Origin: Spirochaetae bacterium HGW-Spirochaetae-1
Lineage (GTDB): Bacteria; Spirochaetota; UBA4802; UBA5550
Direction of reading: 5' to 3'
NCBI GenBank assembly: GCA_002839375.1
Contig: PGXY01000008.1
Coordinates: 62,001 to 126,000 of the forward strand
Length of the DNA stretch: 64,000 bases
In this document: positions 52,009 through 59,701 of the stretch, piece after piece
How the letters are laid out: each line of letters starts with the position of its first letter
How positions within the stretch are numbered: the first letter of the stretch is position 1
Notes under the pieces: generated by a model
The model's database searches: none
Told to the model about the DNA's origin: nothing
What the model saw: only the letters and a program-made list of their open reading frames with translations
Program-made: the position numbers and the translations under genes

Positions 52009-54780
52009 ATGAAAAGTGACATGAACTGGGAATCGGTTTTAAAACATCATCCGGATGCTATGTTTATAATATCACGGAGTGGAGCATGCAAAACCTTAAA
52101 TAATGGTCACCGCAGCTTAAGTGAGTATGCCGGCGTCCCGCTGCATGAGATAAAGGGAAAAGAGGGGGTGGAGAATTTACTGCCGTTGTCAATTAATGAA
52201 GATGTGCTTGAGGTTTTATCACGCGGGGCAATAAAGAAATATGAATATGACCTTGAGTTGAATGAGTCCGTGATGCACCTGGAGGCCCGTCTAATTCCCT
52301 GTGATGAGGATGAAGTCCTGGTCATTGTCCGTGATTATATGGAGGAGTATGCCGGCATAAAGAAAATTATGCGTGAGAGCGACTTGAACAGTACTATACT
52401 CCTTGCAAGTCCCACTCTGTTTGTTGCGATTGATGCGCAGGGAAAAATTATTTCAATGAATGAGAGCATGCTCACACTGCTGGGTTATGAACGGCATGAG
52501 GTTGAAGGCCGGGATTACCTGGAAAACCTGGTGCCGAAAAGCGACTGGGAAAAGCTGAATGCTGTATTCCGGACGCTTGTGGAGAAGAACGAACCGACCA
52601 TCAATGAAAACAGGATACTGGCAAAGGATGGAAGGGAATTCCTGGTGGAATGGCATGGCCGTCCCATTTTTAAGGATAACGGCGAGTTTGATTATTTTTT
52701 CGGCATTGGTATGGAAATAAGCGACCGGAGACGTGCTGAAGAGACACTTCAGCAGAACCGAGATATGCTGAATGGGACCTTAAATTCAACGGCCGACGGT
52801 ATTCTGGTGGTCGATGAAGATGGAAATGTCATCACCAGCAACAGGCAGTTCAGTGACATGTGGCGCATTCCCCGGAATGTTGTAGCAAAGGGCAGTGACG
52901 AGGAACTTCTCAGGTATGTGATCGACGGCCTTGAAAATCCGGGACAGTTTCTTGCAAGGGTCGAGGAGTTATACAGGACCAGGGAGGAAAGCAATGAGGA
53001 AATTCATCTTAGGGACGGTCGTGTCTTTGAACGTTATACATGTCCTCTTGCCAGCCGTGGAAAAATAATTGGCCGTGTCTGGAATTTCCGGGACATAACG
53101 GGCAGGAAACTTGTAGAGGAAGAGATAAAAGGGAAGAATAGAGAATTGGAAAATCTGAACCGGCAGTTGATTGCCTCCCGGAATGAACTGGAAACGGCAA
53201 ACATCCTGCTCAGGAAAAGCGAGCGGCGGCTGACAAATTTTCTCGACAACCTGCCGGGCCTGGCATTCCGCTGCGCCAATGACATCCAGTGGAGCATGGA
53301 GTATGTTAGTAATGGATGTTACGTTCTGACAGGTTATAACCCTGAAGACTTGATTGGCAACCGTCTTCTGTCATATAATGATCTTATTCATCCCAACGAC
53401 AGGAAGTATGTGAGGGACAATGTTCAGGCGGCAATAGATGAAGAACGGCAATATGAAATCCAGTATCGGATAATAAGAAAGGACGGCGCCATACGGTGGG
53501 TATTTGAGAAGGGGGGGAAAGTCTCAGATATTAACGAAGATGTTTACCTGGAAGGCTTTATTAATGACATTACTGAAATTGTTTATAAAGATGAACAGCT
53601 GAGGCAGGTCCAGAAAATGGAAACAATAGGCACGCTTGCCGGGGGACTGGCCCATGACTTCAACAATGTTCTGGGGGGTATTATCGGGAGCCTGTCCCTT
53701 CTTGAACATACCTTTGATGAAGGTGCTAAAAATAAGGAAAAAATTTTTAGTTATCTCCATACAGCCAGGAACTCCGCTGATCGTGCTGCAGATATGGTAA
53801 AACGGCTTCTGGCCATTTCGAGAAAGCACACTCTTGAATTTGTCCGGATGGATATCAATAATTCCATGGAGAATGTCCTGAAGATATGTAAAAATAGCTT
53901 CTCAAAAAGCATTAAACTGGAATTTTTCATACCGGATTTACCCTCGATTACCATGGCCGATCCCACGCTGATTGAACAAGTGATCCTCAACCTGTGTGTT
54001 AACGCCTCACATGCCATGACGGTGATGCGCGAACCTTATGAGAAGGAGGGGGGGACACTCTGTGTATGCAGAGAGAAGGTAACGGCCGATAAGGCCTTTT
54101 CGATGTATCATCCCGAAGCGACGGATGGGACAAAATACTGGATGATTGAGATCAGTGATACCGGTGTTGGCATTGACGGAGAGACACGGCAGAAAATATT
54201 TGAACCATTTTTTTCCACCAAGAAAAAGGAATTGGGAACGGGATTGGGACTATCAATGGTTTATTCAATTATAAAAGAACATAACGGGTTTGTTGATGTT
54301 TATTCAGAGCTTGGAAAGGGGGCAACATTTCGGATATACCTGCCAATCATTGATATGGATGCTTTGATAAAAGATGAAAAATATGTTCCTGATGAGTTTT
54401 CAAGGGGAAGGGGAATCATACTGGTTATTGACGATGAAGAAGTCATACGAAACATTACCCGGTATATGCTGGAGGAGGCCGGCTATGAGGTTATCACAGC
54501 TTCAAATGGAGAGGGGGGTATCGAAGAATATAATAAAAACAGCAGCAAGATCAGGGCTGTTATACTTGATTTGTCCATGCCTGGCATGTCAGGCAAAGAA
54601 GTCTACTCCAGATTGCGAACAATCAATCCTCATGTCAAAGCGATCTTGACTTCGGGCTTTCGGCAAGACGACCGGGTTAAGGAGACTCTTGATATGGGAA
54701 TAAACGGCTTTCTTCAGAAGCCCTTTGACCTGGAGAGCCTGGTGGTGAAACTCAGGGAAATTCTTGAAGAGCGGGGATGA
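52009..54780 (+). CDS. Soluble multi-PAS hybrid histidine kinase with receiver
   Basis: ATG 52009 is preferred to GTG 51985. The 923-residue protein has no TM helix. Four PAS domains follow one another (about 6-115, 120-240, 250-365, 405-525), then a kinase with its His in LAGGLAHDFNNVLGG (about 549), an ATPase with ISDTGVGIDG and GTGLGLSMVY, and a C-terminal receiver (IDDEE, VILDLSMPGMSG, QKPFD). It senses intracellular signals, perhaps redox. The end of the phosphorelay is not adjacent. It is transcribed alone. Confidence 0.92.
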   Translation: MKSDMNWESVLKHHPDAMFIISRSGACKTLNNGHRSLSEYAGVPLHEIKGKEGVENLLPLSINEDVLEVLSRGAIKKYEYDLELNESVMHLEARLIPCDEDEVLVIVRDYMEEYAGIKKIMRESDLNSTILLASPTLFVAIDAQGKIISMNESMLTLLGYERHEVEGRDYLENLVPKSDWEKLNAVFRTLVEKNEPTINENRILAKDGREFLVEWHGRPIFKDNGEFDYFFGIGMEISDRRRAEETLQQNRDMLNGTLNSTADGILVVDEDGNVITSNRQFSDMWRIPRNVVAKGSDEELLRYVIDGLENPGQFLARVEELYRTREESNEEIHLRDGRVFERYTCPLASRGKIIGRVWNFRDITGRKLVEEEIKGKNRELENLNRQLIASRNELETANILLRKSERRLTNFLDNLPGLAFRCANDIQWSMEYVSNGCYVLTGYNPEDLIGNRLLSYNDLIHPNDRKYVRDNVQAAIDEERQYEIQYRIIRKDGAIRWVFEKGGKVSDINEDVYLEGFINDITEIVYKDEQLRQVQKMETIGTLAGGLAHDFNNVLGGIIGSLSLLEHTFDEGAKNKEKIFSYLHTARNSADRAADMVKRLLAISRKHTLEFVRMDINNSMENVLKICKNSFSKSIKLEFFIPDLPSITMADPTLIEQVILNLCVNASHAMTVMREPYEKEGGTLCVCREKVTADKAFSMYHPEATDGTKYWMIEISDTGVGIDGETRQKIFEPFFSTKKKELGTGLGLSMVYSIIKEHNGFVDVYSELGKGATFRIYLPIIDMDALIKDEKYVPDEFSRGRGIILVIDDEEVIRNITRYMLEEAGYEVITASNGEGGIEEYNKNSSKIRAVILDLSMPGMSGKEVYSRLRTINPHVKAILTSGFRQDDRVKETLDMGINGFLQKPFDLESLVVKLREILEERG

Positions 54781-54832
54781 ATAGTGTGGGACATAAAGTG
54801 AAGCTGAAGTCAATCTGTCGTGGAGGGTATTA

Positions 54833-55684
54833 ATGAAGTTTACTAGATATCGCACAATAATTTTACTTGTTGTCGTCCATGCCTTTTTTACTGCCGGCTG
54901 CGGGCCCAAGGAAATGGATCCGCCCTGTATCGGGATTGTTACGGCTTCGAAACTCTCGTGCCGGCAGGCGCCCCGGGTTGATGCGCCGGTGATAAAATAT
55001 TTCTCTTTCGGGACGCCCCTGGAGCTTACTGAAAAAAGTTATGTTAAAAGTGAAATTGGCGGCATCAAGGGTTCCTGGTACCGGGAAAAGGCGACAAAAG
55101 GATGGGTTTTCGGAGGCTACCTTTTAACAACGGCACACAATACGGAAAAAAATGCCCGTTTTGAACTGGAACGGATACGATGCAATGTCGTCTGCGGCGG
55201 CCTGTCATGTTTTGCCGAATTCAATCCCCTGCTGGTGGGGGATTATTATGTAGCCGCGGTGTTTCTCAACGATTACCCCCAGGACAATGAACCGGAAACG
55301 GGCATCATCATCGGCCGCTATAAGGTAACAGGCGAAACCATAAAGTTCATGAATCCGGTAAAGGTGGCCGGTTATGACGGCAGGGCGCGCTATATCGACG
55401 ATATTCTCTCGCGGAACTTTGATACAAAAGAATGGATTACGAAGGAATTTGAAAGGATGTATATAAAATCCACCGATGGCGAGGGAACCTTTTATTGTGA
55501 CGAAGGCGGAAAAAAAATAAACCGGAAGGAATTGAGAAATCAGTGCCAGGATAAAACCTACTCGGAAGAGACCTGGGCCGATGTTTATACCTGGAGAAAG
55601 GTTCCGCTGGATGTACTGCAAAAATCATTCCCTCTGGTTTCCGTCAGGTCCAATGCTTCTGCTGCAAAGGCTGATGGAAAATAG
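54833..55684 (+). CDS. SH3-domain lipoprotein
   Basis: Protein of 283 residues with a lipoprotein signal (lipobox FTAGC, mature Cys at about 23). Residues ~30-100 form a bacterial SH3 domain (ASKLSCRQAPRVDAPVIKYF through GWVFGGYL). The rest is Cys-containing and of unknown fold. SH3 lipoproteins bind peptidoglycan or other envelope parts and are common in spirochaetes. It lies 52 bp downstream of the hybrid kinase. Confidence 0.8.
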   Translation: MKFTRYRTIILLVVVHAFFTAGCGPKEMDPPCIGIVTASKLSCRQAPRVDAPVIKYFSFGTPLELTEKSYVKSEIGGIKGSWYREKATKGWVFGGYLLTTAHNTEKNARFELERIRCNVVCGGLSCFAEFNPLLVGDYYVAAVFLNDYPQDNEPETGIIIGRYKVTGETIKFMNPVKVAGYDGRARYIDDILSRNFDTKEWITKEFERMYIKSTDGEGTFYCDEGGKKINRKELRNQCQDKTYSEETWADVYTWRKVPLDVLQKSFPLVSVRSNASAAKADGK

Positions 55685-55796
55685 CAGCGGCATGAACAGG
55701 TTAAAGAATTATTTTCTCGCCGGTCTGGGTGAAGAATCCTATGTTTTAAAAAAGAAAACCGGGTAAACGCAGGGAGTTGATACTCTCCGGGATGCA

Positions 55797-57407
55797 TCAG
55801 TCTCCCGTAAGATATTTCTCCAGGTATTCCGTCAGGTCGCTGATATTTCTGCGGATCATGGCCTTGAATTCCGGCGGGATGTTCTGGCCCAGGACCACCT
55901 TGTAGTAGTTGATGGCGTCGCGCACCTGGCGTTTCTGGATGAATTCGTGGGCTTTTTCCAGCATGGGCTTGTACTTGTAGAAGGAGTATTCCATGAGATT
56001 TTTTTCCCGCGAAAGGCTTACCTCGTCGGGAAGCTTGTTGAAGTCATAGCTCACCTTGAGAATGGGGAGCTCTTTTTTATATCTTTTTTCCGTGGCCAGG
56101 AGGTTGCGGTAGAAGCGTTCATCCTCGCGGCGCTCGTTTTTCGTGTCCTTGTTCAGAATATCGAATTCGCTGATATCCTCTTTCTTCTCCCCCAGGATCT
56201 CTATATCGTCTTCAATTGATTTATCCCTGTTTTCACGGATCAGCTTTTCAAATATTTCTTCATCGGTGAGCTGATCCTGATCTTTAGGGTGCACAACATC
56301 CTGAAGGAGTTCCAGTTCCTCTTCATCATCCTCGCTGTATTTTTCCTTTATCTCTTTTTTCTCTTCCAGGGAGCGGGACTCATCGGGAGCGCCTTTACCT
56401 TGCGGGGATTCCACGCCCCGTTCCTTGCTGAGGGCCTTCTCCATATCGTCTTTGTCGGGGATTTTACTCAGGAGGTCCATGATGGGTTTGGGATCAAAGG
56501 GCTTATCAAAACGGGCTTCGGAGAGCAGGCGGTTCCGGTCAGTTTCGGGAATTTTACTCAGGCCGTCGTTGAGGCGATCGCCCAGCTTGTTGAGATTGTC
56601 TTTTAATGCATTGAGCTCATCAATTTCCTTCTTAATGCGGCTGCTGTCATCTCCGACTTCCCCTTTCTGGAGCTGCTCAAGCTCTTTCAATCGGCGCGAA
56701 TTTTCATCCTTGAAGAGTTCGATGCTCTCGCGGATTTTTTTCATCTCCTCTTTCTGCTCTGAGGCCAGCTCCTGTTTCAGTTGTTCCGAAACCTTCTGGG
56801 CGATCTGGTCTGCCGTTATTTTTTCCTTGGGATCGAGTACGCCGATGTTGAGGGTCTGGGGTCCGTCCAGGGTGAAGCGGAATTCCTGTTTCTTCCCGTG
56901 TTCCTGGAGCATCTTCTCACGGTCCATGCGCCGGTTGTCTTTTTCCTTTTTCACCTTGTAGTTTCGGAGGTACTCGATGTCGGCATCGATTTTGAACCGG
57001 ACATCGGTGTCCCTGGTCCGCGCATGGACCCCTTCGTAAAGGGATATGGCCGTGGTGAAATCCCCCTTGCCGGCATATATCTCCGAATTTATGAGAGTTC
57101 TTTTATACACCCGCAGCCGCGATGAATCGCTGATGATGTCGTCGGCCAGGTAGGGGAGGCGGAACGTCTCGTCAGGCTCATTCACGTTGGGAACGGTCTG
57201 ACGGTCCGATTTCCTGCGGTGCTTGAAAGCATCCTCGGGGAATTCCTCCTCGATTTCCCGGTCCGCGGCCCTTTTGCGGAACATCTGTTCCGGTGGCGTG
57301 GCAGTGCTGCCCCTGCCGGTGGTATCAGCCTCCTTTTCTCCGCCGAAGAGAGCCCAGATGAGGATGACGATAATGAGAAACAGTATGATTATTAAAAGGG
57401 TGTTCAT
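55797..57407 (-). CDS. TM-anchored coiled-coil/TPR protein
   Basis: Protein of 536 residues. One N-terminal TM helix (about 4-20) is followed by a charged linker. TPR-like helices lie at ~105-145, a long coiled coil at ~205-300, an acidic region at ~340-430, and a C-terminal helical repeat with QVRDAINYYKVVLGQNIPPEF. No enzyme motif is seen. The layout recalls spirochaete proteins that build periplasmic flagellar collars, but I cannot assign it firmly. The ATG is 316 bp from the divergent DUF1858 gene. Confidence 0.7.
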   Translation of the reverse strand: MNTLLIIILFLIIVILIWALFGGEKEADTTGRGSTATPPEQMFRKRAADREIEEEFPEDAFKHRRKSDRQTVPNVNEPDETFRLPYLADDIISDSSRLRVYKRTLINSEIYAGKGDFTTAISLYEGVHARTRDTDVRFKIDADIEYLRNYKVKKEKDNRRMDREKMLQEHGKKQEFRFTLDGPQTLNIGVLDPKEKITADQIAQKVSEQLKQELASEQKEEMKKIRESIELFKDENSRRLKELEQLQKGEVGDDSSRIKKEIDELNALKDNLNKLGDRLNDGLSKIPETDRNRLLSEARFDKPFDPKPIMDLLSKIPDKDDMEKALSKERGVESPQGKGAPDESRSLEEKKEIKEKYSEDDEEELELLQDVVHPKDQDQLTDEEIFEKLIRENRDKSIEDDIEILGEKKEDISEFDILNKDTKNERREDERFYRNLLATEKRYKKELPILKVSYDFNKLPDEVSLSREKNLMEYSFYKYKPMLEKAHEFIQKRQVRDAINYYKVVLGQNIPPEFKAMIRRNISDLTEYLEKYLTGD

Positions 57408-57604
57408 ATAGGGATTACCTGGAATTCCTCATTAAATATATATAAAATATCACATATTGACCATACAATTATGGGCACTGTATCGATGCCGCAAACCTGC
57501 CCGGAAGAATATGCCGGTCCTTCTATAATTCTCGGCATATTTATTCCATATTTACAGCATTTGTACCGGAGTGAAATCGGAAAACAAACTGAATCATATT
57601 ACAC

Positions 57605-57633
57605 TTGACGTTTTTATGATAATTCTATATCAT
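57605..57633 (+). promoter_or_regulatory. Good sigma70-type promoter of the DUF1858 gene
   Basis: TTGACG (57605-57610), a 17-bp spacer and TATCAT (57628-57633), each box one base off consensus. The leader is ~85 nt. The rest of the 316-bp gap (57408-57723) is AT-rich and holds nothing else clear. Confidence 0.7.
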
Positions 57634-57723
57634 TTGCTATAGACTATAGGTAGTAAAAAAAATAGTAGACAGGATTATCAGTACTTTCTACATACATTAG
57701 AAATTATTTCAGGGGGGCTGACT

Positions 57724-57930
57724 ATGTCACAGGCTATTACGAAGGATATGACCTTCGGTGAACTTATCCAGAGATTTCCCAAGGCGGCGCCGGTTCTCGG
57801 CAGATACGGGCTTCACTGTATCGGATGCCATATCGGCGTCATGGAGACCATTGAGCAGGGCGTCAAGGCTCATGGTATGGATGATGATACCGTGGTAAAA
57901 ATTATCAATGAACTGAATGAGAATGCGTAA
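57724..57930 (+). CDS. DUF1858 redox-disulfide protein
   Basis: Protein of 68 residues of the DUF1858 family, associated with hybrid-cluster proteins. The CxxC motif is in GLHCIGCHIG (residues 32-35). The fold is a four-helix domain (ITKDMTFGELIQRFPKAAPVL ... MDDDTVVKIINELN). It may carry electrons or sense NO/redox. GGGGGG precedes the ATG and a terminator follows. Confidence 0.9.
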   Translation: MSQAITKDMTFGELIQRFPKAAPVLGRYGLHCIGCHIGVMETIEQGVKAHGMDDDTVVKIINELNENA

Positions 57931-57965
57931 AAGCATGACTGCGGCATTCTTTATAGGTAGGAAGA

Positions 57966-57992
57966 GGGAGGCCCGATGGGCCTCTTTTTTTT
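57966..57992 (+). terminator. Intrinsic terminator of the DUF1858 gene
   Basis: GAGGCCC (57968-57974), loop GAT, GGGCCTC (57978-57984), then eight T. Confidence 0.9.
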
Positions 57993-58013
57993 ATATCGGG
58001 ATAGTGATGTATA

Positions 58014-58360
58014 TTGGCCGGAATCACCGGCCGGGTGATTGAGTGTTCCGACATGCCGGAACGGGGTGAGAATTGCGGCAGGGTCCCTCTGCCGGTGCGG
58101 GGAGGCCCGAGTGGGCCTTGGACTTTCCAGGAGGGGCGCGACGCGGCGCCCCTCCTGGACCACCCCCGGCCGGCTCACGGCATCCGTGCCTACGCCGGCA
58201 CTTCCAACGTCGTGTTGGTCGCGCTCTCTCAAGCGCTGGCGGTGGCTAAGACACACTGTATCAGGTAACTCACTCTGAGCGGCCTGCGGAGGCACGTCGT
58301 GTGCCATCCTCAGCCGCATCCCAGGCGGAGAGCACATCCTTGTGCTCTCCGCCTTGAGGT
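58014..58360. ncRNA. GC-rich hairpin-dense non-coding region (candidate structured RNA or repeat element)
   Basis: No protein is recognised, although overlapping frames exist on both strands. Perfect stems are: AGGCCC/GGGCCT (58103-58118), CCAGGAGGGGCGC with its complement (58127-58139/58146-58158), GGCAC/GTGCC, GCGCT/AGCGC, and a 14-bp stem at 58323-58336/58341-58354 followed by a T-run. The composition is far more GC-rich than the surroundings. The first stem repeats the sequence of the terminator at 57968. It could be a structured RNA ending in a terminator, or a cluster of palindromic repeats. Confidence 0.4.
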
Positions 58361-58868
58361 TTTTGGAGCGGTAAATATTTATCTTCCTCGGGATATATAT
58401 GTTTTCAAAGATCATATTTGAGCGCAAAAAATATTTGATTATAGCCCCTGCTGGGCCCCTTATTATTTAATACGATTGCAGCGTGATGAAATTGAATTTT
58501 TTTACGGGACTCAGACGGTTTTTTCAACATAAAAGGAGCAACGAAGGAACAACGGAGCATCAACGGAAGAAGAACGGCGAAGTATGGACGGTATTGCTGT
58601 CTCGTTAGATTGTTGTTATATAGCTGTTGTATGGGAAATTGCTGGATCTGCAGGAATTATTTTTAATAATTGAATGTGAGCATCGTATTTACTATCAGGG
58701 AGGTTGTTTTACCGGGTGCCGGAGTCAGGGGCTATTTTTCATGGGTACTGCTCTATAGTGATTGACTTTTTACGGTGATACCCGTGTTATAAATAACAGC
58801 GGGCGCGAAAATTTTTCAGAAATTGATTTGTTGAAATGGGAAGGACTGAAAAGCGTGGAGCAAAACAC
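58361..58868. other. Non-coding stretch before the HEPN/MNT pair
   Basis: About 500 bp, AT-rich after the hairpin region, with one purine-rich run (58535-58590) of repeated AACGG-like words. TTGACT at 58762-58767 and TATAAA at 58788-58793 are 20 bp apart, so a promoter for the pair downstream is possible but not consensus. No gene is seen. Confidence 0.45.
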
Positions 58869-59282
58869 ATGAAAGATCCGGATATTAGATGGCAACAACG
58901 TTTTCGTAACTTCGAAAAGGCATTTTTATTGCTGGAAGAGGCGGTGATCCTGAATAAGGAACGACCACTGACTGATCTTGAAAAGCAGGGGTTGATACAA
59001 AGATTTGAGTTCACCCATGAATTGGCATGGAAAGTTATAAAGGACTATTTTGAATATCAAGGGGATAGTTCCATTACGGGTTCCAGAGATGCCACAAGGG
59101 AGGCTTTTAATAAGGGGCTTGTTGAAAATGGTGAAGGCTGGATGGATATGTTGCAAAGTCGCAATAAGTCTTCACACACGTATAGCCAGGAAACGGCCGA
59201 TGCAATAGCGGAAAAAATTATTCATGAGTACTATGACCTGTTCAATATGTTTAAAACTAAAATGGGAACTATGCCAACATGA
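58869..59282 (+). CDS. HEPN-like (HI0074 type) nucleotidyltransferase-partner protein
   Basis: ATG 58869 (GGAG 8 nt upstream) gives 137 residues, all-helical. The stretch LIQRFEFTHELAWKVIKDYFEYQG and the later LQSRNKSSHTYSQETA are hallmarks of the HI0074/HEPN substrate-binding family; RNxxxH is the HEPN active-site pattern (here RNKSSH). Such proteins form toxin-antitoxin or RNA-modifying pairs with MNT nucleotidyltransferases. The next gene overlaps it by ATGA (59279-59282) and is that partner. Confidence 0.88.
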   Translation: MKDPDIRWQQRFRNFEKAFLLLEEAVILNKERPLTDLEKQGLIQRFEFTHELAWKVIKDYFEYQGDSSITGSRDATREAFNKGLVENGEGWMDMLQSRNKSSHTYSQETADAIAEKIIHEYYDLFNMFKTKMGTMPT

Positions 59283-59632
59283 AAAAGTATGGCCTGAAGC
59301 AGGAACATATCGACGCTATCTGCCGATGTTTTATCCCGTATCCCGCCATCGAACAGGTAATTTTATACGGCTCACGGGCGAAGGGCAACTTTAAAAACGG
59401 TTCGGATATTGATCTGGCTATTATCGGTGCAGATATGACATTTACGGATCTGCTCAACCTTGAAACCATGCTGGATGATTTACTCTTACCGTATAAAATC
59501 GATGTATCTCTGAAAAAGAATATTGATAATGCAGACCTTCTTGATCATATAGAGAGGGTGGGCAAACTTTTTTATCAACGCGATGCCGTTTCAGTTGTTA
59601 AAGAGACGGGCGGCAAATATCAATCCGAATAA
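59279..59632 (+). CDS. MNT-type minimal nucleotidyltransferase
   Basis: Protein of 117 residues with the signature VILYGSRAKGNFKNGSDIDLAI: Gly-Ser of the nucleotide loop and the Asp-x-Asp metal pair are present. In type VII toxin-antitoxin systems the MNT protein adenylylates the HEPN RNase and blocks it. Start overlaps the HEPN stop, so the pair is co-translated. A 59-nt palindrome follows directly after its stop. Confidence 0.9.
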   Translation: MKKYGLKQEHIDAICRCFIPYPAIEQVILYGSRAKGNFKNGSDIDLAIIGADMTFTDLLNLETMLDDLLLPYKIDVSLKKNIDNADLLDHIERVGKLFYQRDAVSVVKETGGKYQSE

Positions 59633-59636
59633 AAAT

Positions 59637-59695
59637 AATAACATGCACGTAGTAGAGAACGGTTTCAAACCGTTCTCTACTACGTGCATGTTATT
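59637..59695. repeat. 59-nt perfect palindrome (REP/MITE-like or strong bidirectional terminator)
   Basis: Bases 59637-59665 are the exact complement of 59667-59695, centred on C59666, with no mismatch: two 29-bp arms with a 1-bp centre. The core reads GAACGGTTTCAAACCGTTC. It fills almost the whole gap between the convergent MNT and glgX genes (69 bp), so it may end both transcripts. Perfect arms of this length also suit a short mobile palindromic repeat. Confidence 0.75.
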
Positions 59696-59701
59696 TCCCC
59701 T

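Noticed and set aside
57951-58427. Overlapping frames on both strands in the hairpin-dense block
   Set aside because: Translations are Arg/Pro-rich with no family and are cut through by perfect stems; better seen as structured non-coding DNA.
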